From the NCBI RefSeq assembly GCF_020521555.1, contig NZ_BPWA01000001.1, positions 868,001-932,000 on the forward strand: a stretch of DNA of 64,000 bases, read 5' to 3'. Numbering within the stretch: position 1 is the first letter of the stretch; each line of letters starts with the position of its first letter. This document shows, one piece after another, positions 12,644-22,800 of this stretch. The position numbers and the translations under genes were made by a program. The notes beneath the pieces were generated by a model that was not told the DNA's origin, made no database searches, and saw only the letters and a program-made list of their open reading frames with translations. This stretch comes from Rodentibacter sp. JRC1 (GTDB lineage Bacteria; Pseudomonadota; Gammaproteobacteria; Enterobacterales; Pasteurellaceae).

Positions 12644-12676
12644 AAGGGAAAGCCAACATTTAATTGGTTTTCCCTT
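12644..12676 (+). terminator. Intrinsic terminator after purL
   Basis: A 13-bp stem (one G-T pair) with a short loop starts about 40 bp after the purL stop and is followed by CTTATTTAG. The T-tract is imperfect but the stem is strong. Confidence 0.65.
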
Positions 12677-12923
12677 CTTATTTAGATAACTTATATTCGG
12701 TGTAATGGACAAAATCTAACCGTTCTCTAAAAATTTAACCAAAACATCAAGGTTCATTTTCGATACTTCATTGAACCCAGCTATTCTAATTGTAGGCATC
12801 GCCCAACTTATGAGAGCAACTCAAAGTGCGGTCACAAATCTTTAAATTTTGAATACCGGCTTGCCAACATTGTCGTGAACATAACAATCGTTCAAAGTGA
12901 TTGTGTATAATTTTCTGAACGTT
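12677..12923 (-). pseudogene. Possible gene remnant between purL and mutS
   Basis: No intact gene is present here. On the minus strand, about 12830-12719, a short open stretch reads IRIAGFNEVSKMNLDVL and continues to VKFLENG before a stop. It looks like a genuine protein C-terminus (hydrophobic pattern, normal codon use) but has an in-frame stop just upstream of it. I cannot assign a family. A separate short open stretch ending GKPVFKI (about 12880-12838) is also terminated. An uptake signal lies at 12826-12834. This may be a decayed gene or chance. Confidence 0.3.
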
Positions 12924-15509
12924 TTAATTCACCATTTTCTTTAACTGATACAAATAAGCCAAAGCTTGTTTTGGGCTGAGTTCATCGGGATCGAGTTTTT
13001 CAATGGCTTCACGTAAAGCATCATTTTCTTGTTCAAACATTAATTCCCCTTGATTTTGATTGGTTTCACGCAAAGCTTGAATTTGCTGATCCGCCGAATG
13101 TCCTGAGATTTTCTCTAGGTGAGTTAATCTTTGTTTTGCCAATTTAATGACGGATTGTGGCACGCCTGCCAATGCCGCCACCGCCAAACCGTAGCTTTTG
13201 CTGGCTGCCCCTTCTTGTACCGCATGCATAAAAGCAATGGAGTTGTTATGTTCTAAGGCATCCAAATGCACATTTTTAATGCCTTCAAACTGTTCCGGTA
13301 GGGCGGTGAGTTCAAAATAATGCGTGGCAAATAAAGTGAGGGAACGAATTTTTTTCGCCAACCATTCCGCACAGGCCCAAGCAAGAGAAAGCCCGTCATA
13401 GGTGGAAGTTCCACGCCCTATTTCATCAATAAGAACAAGGCTTTGAGCCGTAGCTTGATGAAGAATATTTGCCATTTCCGTCATTTCCACCATAAAAGTG
13501 GAACGACCGGAGGCGAGATCATCCGAGGCACCGATACGGGTGAAAATGCGATCGATTATGCCGATTCGTGCGCTATCTGCCGGCACAAAACTGCCGATAT
13601 ACGCCATCAGTGTGATCAATGCGGTTTGGCGCATATAAGTGCTTTTTCCCCCCATATTAGGGCCGGTGATAATCAACAGATGGCGATCCGAATTTAATTC
13701 AACGGGGTTCGCAATAAACGGTTCTTTTAGAACCTGTTCAACAACAGGATGACGACCGTTCTCAATGCTTACACGAATGTCATCACTGAAAGTCGGCATC
13801 ACGTAGTTTAAGGTATCGGCACGCTCTGCCAAGTTCACCAATACATCAAGCTCCGACAACGTCAGGCTGGCTAGCTGCAATGCACCTAAATGCGGTAACA
13901 ATAAATCAAACAATTCATCGTAAAGTTGTTTTTCCAATGCCAATGCCGCTCCTTTCGATTTCAGTACCTTGTCTTCATATTCTTTGAGCTCGGGGATAAT
14001 ATAACGCTCGGCATTTTTCAACGTTTGGCGGCGTACGTAATGAATCGGTGCTTTATGCGCTTGACCTTGGCTGATTTGAATGTAATAACCGTGCACCGCA
14101 TTAAAGCCGATTTTAAGCGTATCGATTCCCGTACTTTCGCGCTCACGTTTTTCAAGATTTTCAAGATATTGTGTTGCACCGTCAGAAAGGGCCCGCCATT
14201 CATCCAATTCACTATTGTAGCCTTCTGCAATCACGCCGCCATCACGAATTAATAAAGGCGGTGTCTCGATAATCGCACGTTGGAGCAGATCGTATTGCTC
14301 GCTAAAATCACTAATTTGATTGAAAAGTGCGGTTAAAAACGGGGGTGTTTTTTGTTGAATAATAGAACTTAACTCAGGAATTTGAGCCAATGCGGTGCGC
14401 AAACGTGTTAAATCACGCGGACGTGCGGAACGCAATGCAACACGGGCTAAAATACGTTCCATATCCCCGACTTGTTGTAAATAAGGTTGCAATTCACCAA
14501 CAAGATCAAAGTTAAGAATTTCCGCAATAGTTTGTTGCCGTTGTTGTAATTTTTGCATATTGCGAATAGGTTGATGAATCCAACGTTTCAACAATCGGCT
14601 CCCCATTGGGGTAACACATTTATCCAATACGGAAGCCAAGGTATTTTCTGTTCCGCCGGCAAGGTTTTGTGTAAGTTCTAAATTACGGCGTGTTGCCGCA
14701 TCAAGTTGAACACAGTCTTGATTTTGAATCACACTGATACTTTGAATGTGCGGTAATGCCGTGCGTTGGGTTTCTTTTGCGTATTGCAACAGGCAGCCTG
14801 CCGCACTCAAACCAAGCGGTGATTTTTCCACCCCAAAGGCGTGCAAATCTTTTGTTCCAAATTGACGGTTTAACAAGGTGATCGCGGTGCTGAGTTCAAA
14901 TTCCCAAATAGGTCGGCGACGCAAGCCTTTACAATGTTCAATCGCTGCCATTTCACTGAAATCTTCACAGTAAAGCAGTTCAACCGGCGCAATGCGTTGC
15001 AATTCTGCCCGTAAGGTTTCTTTATCTGAAGGCTCACAAAGTTGAAAACGCCCGGAAGTCATATCCAATGTCGCCAAACCGAATTTATCTTTTTCTTGGT
15101 ACACGGCGGCAATCAGATTATCCTGCCGTTCCGGTAATAAGGCTTCATCACTCACTGTGCCTGGTGTAACAATGCGTACGATTTGACGTTCAACAGGCCC
15201 TTTACTTGTAGCAGGATCACCTACTTGTTCACAAATAGCGACAGGTTCCCCCAACTGCACCAATTTCGCCAAATAGCCTTCCACCGCGTGATAAGGCACT
15301 CCCGCCATAGGAATTGGTTGCCCTGCCGATTGCCCTCGCTTCGTTAAAGAAATATCCAATAGTGCGGCGGCTTTCTTCGCATCATCATAAAACAGCTCAT
15401 AGAAATCCCCCATTCGATAAAACAACAAAATATCCGGATTCTCCGCTTTAAGCTTGAGATATTGCTGCATCATTGGGGTGTGTTGAGAAAAATTTTCTTC
15501 TGAAATCAT
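12924..15509 (-). CDS. mutS: DNA mismatch repair protein MutS
   Basis: MutS recognises mismatches and small loops and recruits MutL. The 861-residue product has the N-terminal mismatch-binding motif (GDFYELF, about residues 33-39) and central lever/clamp domains. The C-terminal ABC-type ATPase has Walker [16 protein letters not shown] and the signature [12 protein letters not shown]. The length is normal for the family (E. coli 853), and no frameshift is seen, so mismatch repair should be functional. Confidence 0.98.
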   Translation of the reverse strand: MISEENFSQHTPMMQQYLKLKAENPDILLFYRMGDFYELFYDDAKKAAALLDISLTKRGQSAGQPIPMAGVPYHAVEGYLAKLVQLGEPVAICEQVGDPATSKGPVERQIVRIVTPGTVSDEALLPERQDNLIAAVYQEKDKFGLATLDMTSGRFQLCEPSDKETLRAELQRIAPVELLYCEDFSEMAAIEHCKGLRRRPIWEFELSTAITLLNRQFGTKDLHAFGVEKSPLGLSAAGCLLQYAKETQRTALPHIQSISVIQNQDCVQLDAATRRNLELTQNLAGGTENTLASVLDKCVTPMGSRLLKRWIHQPIRNMQKLQQRQQTIAEILNFDLVGELQPYLQQVGDMERILARVALRSARPRDLTRLRTALAQIPELSSIIQQKTPPFLTALFNQISDFSEQYDLLQRAIIETPPLLIRDGGVIAEGYNSELDEWRALSDGATQYLENLEKRERESTGIDTLKIGFNAVHGYYIQISQGQAHKAPIHYVRRQTLKNAERYIIPELKEYEDKVLKSKGAALALEKQLYDELFDLLLPHLGALQLASLTLSELDVLVNLAERADTLNYVMPTFSDDIRVSIENGRHPVVEQVLKEPFIANPVELNSDRHLLIITGPNMGGKSTYMRQTALITLMAYIGSFVPADSARIGIIDRIFTRIGASDDLASGRSTFMVEMTEMANILHQATAQSLVLIDEIGRGTSTYDGLSLAWACAEWLAKKIRSLTLFATHYFELTALPEQFEGIKNVHLDALEHNNSIAFMHAVQEGAASKSYGLAVAALAGVPQSVIKLAKQRLTHLEKISGHSADQQIQALRETNQNQGELMFEQENDALREAIEKLDPDELSPKQALAYLYQLKKMVN

Positions 15510-15620
15510 TAAGTTACCTGTTTTAGACTAAGAAAATAGACAAAAATATGATGAATAAATGTAGGGTATTTTAGGACTTGAGAAAGAAAAAAGCCAATAG
15601 CAATCAAGAACAAATTCAAA

Positions 15621-16565
15621 TTATCCCTTTTCAAAAAATTGAGTTATTTGGTTCATCACTTTTGATCTTAACTCATCCCGTTCAAATAAAATCTCGTGTT
15701 TCGCGTTCTGTACCGGTTCACAATGTGCATTGGGGAAAAGTGCGGTCAGTTTTTCTAAAGTTTTGTTATCTACGATTTTTTCTTTTTCCGATTGTAGTAT
15801 TAACACCGGAATTTCAATACGCGGGAGAACGGTGGGTAATCGCTTAATCGCATTGAGACATAAATGTACCCAACGAAAAGTGGGGCCGCCGAGGTGAAGC
15901 TCGGTATATTTTCGATTTATCCGATTCATCCACTTCATTCGGGTTTTACAAAAACTGAGTTCGTTATTCTCTAACTGTGCTGGCTTATAAGCGCCTTTGC
16001 CAAAAACATAACGGGTTCCCTGCCCAAGCAAATTCATTGCCGCGACAATGAGTTCATCACGAATCGGATGTTTTAGCGGTACACCGAAAAACGGGGAAGA
16101 TAATACGACTTTTTCGATGTGATGATCACAATTTGCCAAATAATAGGTAGCAATTAACGAACCAAGAGAATGGGCAAGCAAATGTCGAGTTTGATACTCA
16201 AAAAGTGCGGTCGTTTTTTCAATCACTTTTGCCATATCATCGACATAGAAACGAAATTCATCTAAATGCCCTTTTTCCGTATCTTTTAAAAGTCTTCCCG
16301 AATAGCCTTGTCCGCGGTGATCAAAAAGCAGAACGTCATAGCCTTGATGATAAAAATCATAGGTAAGCTCCGACCATTTCAACATATTCTCCGCTCTGCC
16401 ATTAACTAAAACCATCAATTTTCTGACCGCACTTTCGTTGTGTGTGAAATGACGATAGGCAATGTTGATGTTGTTTTTTCCCACTAGAAATTGCGTGGGA
16501 AATTGCTCGAAGAAAGGCAAAAGTTCGACTAAGGCAAATTGGGTAAACTTTGGTTCTCGGATCAT
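15621..16565 (-). CDS. pldB: Lysophospholipase L2 (alpha/beta hydrolase)
   Basis: PldB is an inner-membrane-associated lysophospholipase of the alpha/beta-hydrolase fold. The nucleophile elbow is visible as LLAHSLGSLIA, the oxyanion-side motif as DHRGQGYSG, and the catalytic His in NAKHEILFERDE near the C-terminus. I chose the ATG at 16565 (MIREPKFTQ, 314 residues); a GTG at 16634 (337 residues) begins 12 bp after the asd stop and is also possible. Neither has a strong ribosome site. It probably forms an operon with asd. Confidence 0.85.
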   Translation of the reverse strand: MIREPKFTQFALVELLPFFEQFPTQFLVGKNNINIAYRHFTHNESAVRKLMVLVNGRAENMLKWSELTYDFYHQGYDVLLFDHRGQGYSGRLLKDTEKGHLDEFRFYVDDMAKVIEKTTALFEYQTRHLLAHSLGSLIATYYLANCDHHIEKVVLSSPFFGVPLKHPIRDELIVAAMNLLGQGTRYVFGKGAYKPAQLENNELSFCKTRMKWMNRINRKYTELHLGGPTFRWVHLCLNAIKRLPTVLPRIEIPVLILQSEKEKIVDNKTLEKLTALFPNAHCEPVQNAKHEILFERDELRSKVMNQITQFFEKG

Positions 16566-16646
16566 AAATACTTCAAAAAAATCTCGATAAAATAATATTC
16601 GGAGATGAGAAAGGTGCATGAAATTTCGTTTCACACACCCGATGAT

Positions 16647-17762
16647 TTATGCCACCAATTGTTTTAAAATACGGCGAACCGGCTCTGCCGCTCCCCATAA
16701 TAATTGATCGCCCACAGTGAAAGCCGCCAAATATTCCGATCCCATCGCCAATTTGCGCAAGCGACCGACTGGTACGCTTAATGTACCGGTTACTTTTGCC
16801 GGAGTTAATTCGCGCAATGTGGTTTCTTTATCATTTGGAATCACTTTAACCCATTCATTATGTGACGCAATAATTTGCTCAATTTCTTCCAATGGTAAAT
16901 CTTTTTTCAATTTGATGGTAAATGCTTGGCTGTGGCAACGTAATGCCCCGATACGTACGCACAAACCATCAACAGGAATCGGGTTGTCACTTAAACCCAA
17001 AATTTTGTTGGTTTCGGCATAACCTTTCCATTCTTCTTTGGTTTGCCCTGTTTCAGGAAGAAGTTTGTCGATCCAAGGAATGAGACTGCCGCCTAACGAC
17101 GCACCAAAGTTTTCTGTCGGGAAGCTATCGGAACGCATTTCTGCCGTTACTTTACGTTCAATCTCTAAAATTGAAGAAGCCGGGTTTGCTAATTCCTCTT
17201 TCACAGCATCACGTAATAATCCCATTTGTACAAGTAATTCGCGCATATTTTTCGCACCCGCCCCCGAAGCGGCTTGGTAAGTTGCTACAGAGATCCATTC
17301 TACTAAGTTTTTCTCAAATAAACCGCCGATTGCCATTAACATTAAACTCACCGTACAGTTACCACCCACGAAAGTTTTTATGCCGTTTTTCAAGCCTTCG
17401 GAAATCACGTGCTGATTCACCGGATCTAATACGATAATCGCATCATCTTTCATACGTAATGCAGAGGCTGCATCAATCCAATAACCATCCCAACCGGTAG
17501 CTTTTAATTTTGGATAAATTTCATTTGTATAATCACCGCCTTGACAAGTAACAATGATGTCTAATTTTTTTAGTTCTTCAATATCAAAGGCGTTTTTCAA
17601 TTCACCTGCATCTTTGCCACCGAATACCGGAGCTTTTTGTCCCGCTTGTGATGTGGTGAAGAAAATTGGGTTTATACCCACAAAATCATTTTCCTGCACC
17701 ATACGATCCATTAATACGGAACCAACCATTCCGCGCCATCCGATAAAACCGACATTTTTCAT
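16647..17762 (-). CDS. asd: Aspartate-semialdehyde dehydrogenase
   Basis: Asd reduces aspartyl phosphate to aspartate semialdehyde, the branch point to lysine/diaminopimelate, threonine and methionine. The 371-residue product has an N-terminal NADP-binding loop ([12 protein letters not shown]) and the catalytic cysteine at position 136 ([12 protein letters not shown]). This is the gammaproteobacterial long form (E. coli 367). It is first in a probable two-gene unit with pldB. Confidence 0.98.
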   Translation of the reverse strand: MKNVGFIGWRGMVGSVLMDRMVQENDFVGINPIFFTTSQAGQKAPVFGGKDAGELKNAFDIEELKKLDIIVTCQGGDYTNEIYPKLKATGWDGYWIDAASALRMKDDAIIVLDPVNQHVISEGLKNGIKTFVGGNCTVSLMLMAIGGLFEKNLVEWISVATYQAASGAGAKNMRELLVQMGLLRDAVKEELANPASSILEIERKVTAEMRSDSFPTENFGASLGGSLIPWIDKLLPETGQTKEEWKGYAETNKILGLSDNPIPVDGLCVRIGALRCHSQAFTIKLKKDLPLEEIEQIIASHNEWVKVIPNDKETTLRELTPAKVTGTLSVPVGRLRKLAMGSEYLAAFTVGDQLLWGAAEPVRRILKQLVA

Positions 17763-18030
17763 AAATTTTTCCTTTGTTATGTTGTGTTTGAATGGTTCTA
17801 TTAATTACAAGATAGAGTAATCAAAATCAAGTGTTTTTATCGGTAATATCAATAAATTTGTGAATTCATTAATTCCGGTCAATAAAATTCTCTTTCGGCG
17901 ATTTTTTAAATAGGACAGCCTCTTCAGGAATTTTAACCGGTTATATCGGGTAAATTTTATTTGCTTTATGCCGCCCTTTTAGTAGAATCTTTCCAATTCA
18001 CTAATTTATATTTTCCTACATTATTCAAAC

Positions 18031-19707
18031 ATGACTATAGCTCACCGTACTCTTCTAGGTTTACGTCCCCTAGCCTTTTATACTTCAATTGGACTTATTT
18101 TTACTCAACAAGCTTTGGCAGAAAATGCTCCCTCGCCCCCCCGCTCACTCTATCAATCAGCCCAGCAAGAGCTAAATGAACTCGAAAATCAGCTCCTCCA
18201 ACAACGACTAAGCAAGCAAAAATACCAATCCACCACTGTCGAAACTGATACGCACACTTATAACCAAACCTGTTTGCCCTTTGATGAAATTGAACTGCGT
18301 GGTATTACACTGATTCCTACCGAGCCATTGCTCCCACCGCCGGGGAAATGTATCAATGAAGACTATCTGAACCAACTTAGTCAAAATGTCACAGCGGCGT
18401 ATCTGAAAGCAGGTTATCTGCATAACCCATTTCAATTTCAAAGTGATGGTACACGCCGGCTGATTATGCAGGTAGTCGAGGGCAAGCTGACGAAGATTTC
18501 GGGTGAAAGTAGTATTGTGAATGCCAAAATGCTTTTTCCAAATTTAATCGGTAAACCCTTAAATGTGCGGGATCTCGATCAAGGGCTGGATCAAACCAAT
18601 TCATTACTCGGCAGCACGGTAACGGTGGATGTCTATCCTGATTCACAAGGTAATATTGAATTGGCACTACACAATGCTTATCAACAACGACTATCGGGGC
18701 GGTTTTCAGTGGATAATGATGGCACTAAAAGTACGGGTGAGTGGATTGGACGTGGGTATGTCAATATTGATAGCCCTTTCGGGCTATCGGATAGTCTAAG
18801 CCTTAGTGGTAGCCATTCGTTACGTTCGGGGTTTTACCCTTACAATCGTAGCCTTGCTCTCTATTATTCCGTCCCTTATGGCTATTGGCGGTTTAGCACT
18901 TTTGGTTCGATGTCTCAATATAAAGCGGATTTAACCTTAAATCAGAACACTCTTGTCCAGCACGGGAAAACTTGGCAGTGGGGCATACGGGCAGAAAAGG
19001 TCTTTCATCGAGGGACGAATAGCGTAACTACCGCTTATGCCCAATTCGACCACCTCAATGCTAAAAACGGGCTGGCGGATGTGATTTATGAAATTCAAAG
19101 CCCAACCATAACGAGCGGTACAATCGGGCTAAATCATCTCCAACTACGGGAAAACGGGCTGATTTTAACCGATATTAGCTACGAATACGGTAAACCGTCC
19201 TATCGCCATAATCTTGAGCAATTCTATAAGCCTTACCATAAATTCAATGCAAGCCTTGACTACATTCAATATCGGTATTTTTTCGGGCAAACCTTTCGTC
19301 AGCAACACCGTTTGCAAGGACAATATAGCCAACGGCTTCTCCCGAGTCTAAAGCAACAAGATTTGCTTGATCGCTATAATGTACGGGGGTTTCGGACGTT
19401 TTCTTCTGCCACAGAGAAAGCCTTGAGCCTACAAAATACGCTAGTTTGGGTTAAGCAATGGAAGAATTGGCAAATTGAACCTTATGCGGGGATAGATATG
19501 GGGATACAGCGAAATGTATCGGCAAACCACGCTCAAGAGTTTACCCCAAGCCATTCAACTAAAGCGATTTCAGGCATAGTTGGGTTTCAACTCCAACAAA
19601 AAGATCGCTACACACTTCGCCTCGAATGGGCAACAGGTAAATACTTCGCTCCCAATGAGCAAAAGAAATCACACCGATTCAGCACGAATGTGAGTATTCA
19701 GTTTTAA
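18031..19707 (+). CDS. Two-partner secretion outer-membrane transporter (TpsB, ShlB/FhaC/HecB family)
   Basis: This protein should form an outer-membrane beta-barrel that exports a TpsA exoprotein. The 558 residues comprise a signal peptide (1-31, ending QQALA), a Gln/Leu-rich helix (about 40-65), a POTRA region (about 78-230, including FDEIELRGITLIP and DVYPDSQGNIELAL) and a C-terminal barrel ending in FSTNVSIQF, a typical BamA-recognised terminal Phe. The ATG at 18031 lacks a clear ribosome site, so the start is uncertain. The neighbouring tpsA faces it head-on instead of following it. No Hin-type uptake signal lies inside it. Confidence 0.9.
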   Translation: MTIAHRTLLGLRPLAFYTSIGLIFTQQALAENAPSPPRSLYQSAQQELNELENQLLQQRLSKQKYQSTTVETDTHTYNQTCLPFDEIELRGITLIPTEPLLPPPGKCINEDYLNQLSQNVTAAYLKAGYLHNPFQFQSDGTRRLIMQVVEGKLTKISGESSIVNAKMLFPNLIGKPLNVRDLDQGLDQTNSLLGSTVTVDVYPDSQGNIELALHNAYQQRLSGRFSVDNDGTKSTGEWIGRGYVNIDSPFGLSDSLSLSGSHSLRSGFYPYNRSLALYYSVPYGYWRFSTFGSMSQYKADLTLNQNTLVQHGKTWQWGIRAEKVFHRGTNSVTTAYAQFDHLNAKNGLADVIYEIQSPTITSGTIGLNHLQLRENGLILTDISYEYGKPSYRHNLEQFYKPYHKFNASLDYIQYRYFFGQTFRQQHRLQGQYSQRLLPSLKQQDLLDRYNVRGFRTFSSATEKALSLQNTLVWVKQWKNWQIEPYAGIDMGIQRNVSANHAQEFTPSHSTKAISGIVGFQLQQKDRYTLRLEWATGKYFAPNEQKKSHRFSTNVSIQF

Positions 19708-19727
19708 CCGTAAAAAAAGTTGAAAAA

Positions 19728-19765
19728 ACAAGCGGTCAAATTTCTTGGCAAATTTGACCGCTTGT
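19728..19765. repeat. Inverted pair of Apl-type uptake signals acting as a tpsB/tpsA terminator
   Basis: Two perfect 16-bp arms (19728-19743 and 19750-19765) flank a 6-base loop. Each arm begins with the 9-mer ACAAGCGGT, the uptake signal of the Actinobacillus pleuropneumoniae-type subclade, with its CAAATTT extension. The remaining uptake signals I noted in the window are of the AAGTGCGGT type. The hairpin lies between the convergent ends of tpsB and tpsA and probably serves as a bidirectional terminator. Confidence 0.85.
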
Positions 19766-19777
19766 AAACGTTTATAG

Positions 19778-19801
19778 AGGAGGAAAAACCATTTTCCTCC
19801 T
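19778..19801 (+). terminator. Intrinsic terminator for tpsB
   Basis: A perfect 10-bp stem (AGGAGGAAAA / TTTTCCTCCT) with a 4-base loop is followed by ATTTTT on the plus strand. It is a second terminator behind the uptake-signal hairpin. The minus strand lacks a matching T-run. Confidence 0.75.
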
Positions 19802-19818
19802 ATTTTTCAGATCAGCAA

Positions 19819-22800
19819 TTATCTACGTCTCATAAAACGCTGGCGACGTTTTATCATTTCTAGGCGTTTTTTCGCTTCTTGTTCTAAGCGTTCTTTCACA
19901 TTCGTGGTTAATTTCACATCGGTTTTCACCTTTTGATCTTTTACCACTTGTGGTTTTGGTGGGTTGATTCCACCTTGTTTGACCGTCTCTTTTTTGGTGG
20001 CATCGACTTTCACATTGACATCGGCTTTTACGCCTGCAATGGTGCCATTATTCCAGTCTTTTTTGACACTTTCTTGCCAATTATTCGCAGGATAAGGGGT
20101 GAATTTACCACTGCCGTTAGCGGAAAGATGTACGCTGGTTTCGTTGATTTTATCTGTAACAGATGTGCTACTCACGCTACCTGTTAGCTGATTTTTCACA
20201 TTTTGAGCGTTAATGCTGCTGCCGTTAAAGTGAGCGTTGTTGCCTGAAAGGGTCGCATTTTGGGCGGTTAAATCTGTGGTGGTATGGGTTTCATTACGCA
20301 CAACATCAACATTTAACTTGCCTGAACCACTACTTGGCGTCCAAGTGTTGCCACTTAAACCGCCGTTTAAGCCTAAGCCCGCTTCTACATCGGTTTTATT
20401 GACGTTATTTTTGGCGGCATTTAAGTGGAGATCCCCCTTGCCTGCATCGAGGGTAAGGTTGGTGCTATTTGAGCTAACTCCTGTTAAGTTCACCCCATTT
20501 TCGGCTTTGATATGGACGTTTTTACCGTTAATAGCGACACCTTGATGTGTTGTGCTATTTTCGTGATGCACCTTCACATTGCCATTAATGCCTAAACTCG
20601 CACCGTTCGCACCGACATTTACGCCCCCCCCAACACTGACATTGAGGTCTTGCACGTTGCTATGCCCAGGTTGCACATTGACGGTGTTTCCACTAATCGC
20701 CACATTATTGCCTGCTTGAACATTCGTGCCTTGAAGGTTTACCTCGCCTTTGCCGTGAATGCCGACATTATTGCCGCCTTGAACATTATGTAATACCGCA
20801 TCAAGACGGTTGCCTTTATGCCCATTAGCGGTGAAATTGACATCGACAGAAGGGGTTGCCGCTCCAGCAGACGGAATGACTAAAGCACCCACGCCAACAT
20901 TTAAGGTGAAGCCACCGCCTTTATGGGAGCTTGTATTTTGGGATTGTGTGAAATTCGCCGTGTTGGCAGTGATATTCACATCATTTTTCGCCGAAATATC
21001 TGCTTGGCTATTCAGTTTGCCCGTGTTGATATTGACATTATTACCTTGTACGTTAGCAATATGAGCCGTTGTTGAGTTACTTTGATCTTTTTGGAAATGG
21101 ATTCCAACATTGACCGCCGCATTGGCTGTGGCTAAATCTTTGGAGCTCGCACTCACACCAATGGTTAAGCCACCACTGACTTTTTCATTTTGCTTGGTGT
21201 TTTGAGCCGATTGGATACGATGCTCTTGTGAATTTAAATTCACATTTTTGCCTGCGGTATATTGTGTGCCAACATCAGTGAGTTTGTCTGCATTCACGTT
21301 GATATTTTGACCCGCTTGTAATGCCGTACTCTGTGCATTCGTTTGTGCATTATTTTCACGACCTCCCGAAATGCCTAGCACTAGGCTACCACTTAAGGCT
21401 TTATTTTTATCCACTGAGGTTGTCAAAGATAAACCTAAATCAAAGTGTTTTTGCTTACTTTCTTCAGTGCTATATTCAGGCGTGTGGCTGACCTTTTGCC
21501 CATTTTGGGCAAGATTTCCGCCCGCAGTGAGGCTTGTGCCTTTGTGCTGAATCTGATTGTTCGCCTTGATTATTAAATTATTTTGAGCGGCTAATTGGCT
21601 TCCTTGTGGCGTACTACCTTGTTTAAGAGTATTTTTGTGGGTAATCCCTAAATCAACTTTATTTGTAACCGCACTTTCTGTTACGGTTACGGTGTTGGTG
21701 ATACCAAAAGCGGTATTCACATTTGAGTCATAACCACTATTATGCTGTGCTGAGGTGGCGACATTATTTGCGTTGATGTTAAGATCGCCCGATGTCGCAC
21801 TAATTTTACTGCCACTGACCTTAACATTATTCGCAGAAAGTTGGGTTGTGCCGCCACTGACTTCTGAAGGTGTGTGCGTGGTTTCGCCAACGGATTGGGA
21901 TTTGTTATAAAAACCTAAGGTCGCACTGGCTTGACCTTTAAATTTCAGATTATCTTTCACATTATCCGCAAGACCTTGAGCCGCTTGATCCATATTGATC
22001 TTGCCCGTAATCAAATTTTTCGTGGTTTCAAGCGTGGATTTAGCAACACCCTCATAATCTAATGAGAGTGTAGGTTTCTCCACTTTGGTGCTAAACCCAA
22101 TCCCAGATTGATGTAAAACTTGTCTAAGTTCGTTTCGGCTTCCTCGTACATTGATATCTCCTTTTGCAGAAATATCTAATAATCCGGCCGCTTGAACACG
22201 GCTACCGATAATATTGACATTTTTATTGGTAACAAGCTGTAAATTGGATTGGGATTTTAAATCTGAACCTTTTGACGTATAGGTGGTTTTAAAGCCTCGA
22301 TGACGTTCTTTAGTAATATCGAAAATGATACCTTTACGCCCTTTTTCTGAGTAGGAATGATAGTCTTGCACCGTATCTAAGGTTACACTGCCGTCATTGG
22401 CTTTGACTAACGCATCTTGACCGGAAATCACACGGCTACCAGAAATTCTTACCCCTTGTTGAGCATCCGCTAGAATGGTCCCTTTTACGGTAAAATCCGA
22501 ACCTTGCTGTTCAAAATCATTACGGGTCGAGGCTAGTGCTTTTGAACCTGCTAAACCGCCCCAATACTTCTCTTTATCATCAACAACGTGGGAATTTTTC
22601 ACTTCCTCAGAAACGAAAGAGAGTTTGCCTTTATTCTCAATGACTAAATCGCCATCAATCCGCCCAATAGTACCGGCAAAATCAACGTGATGACCTGAAA
22701 TCACTAAATCATTTTTCACATTCAGCTCGCTGGCAACATATTTATTAGCAATCGCCGTTTGGGTACTTATCCCCGTTTTACGCTTTTTAGGTTCATTACG

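Noticed and set aside
15578..15847. Plus-strand ORF of 89 residues overlapping the 3' end of pldB
   Set aside because: It lies almost wholly opposite a clearly conserved hydrolase gene, has no family features and no good ribosome site.
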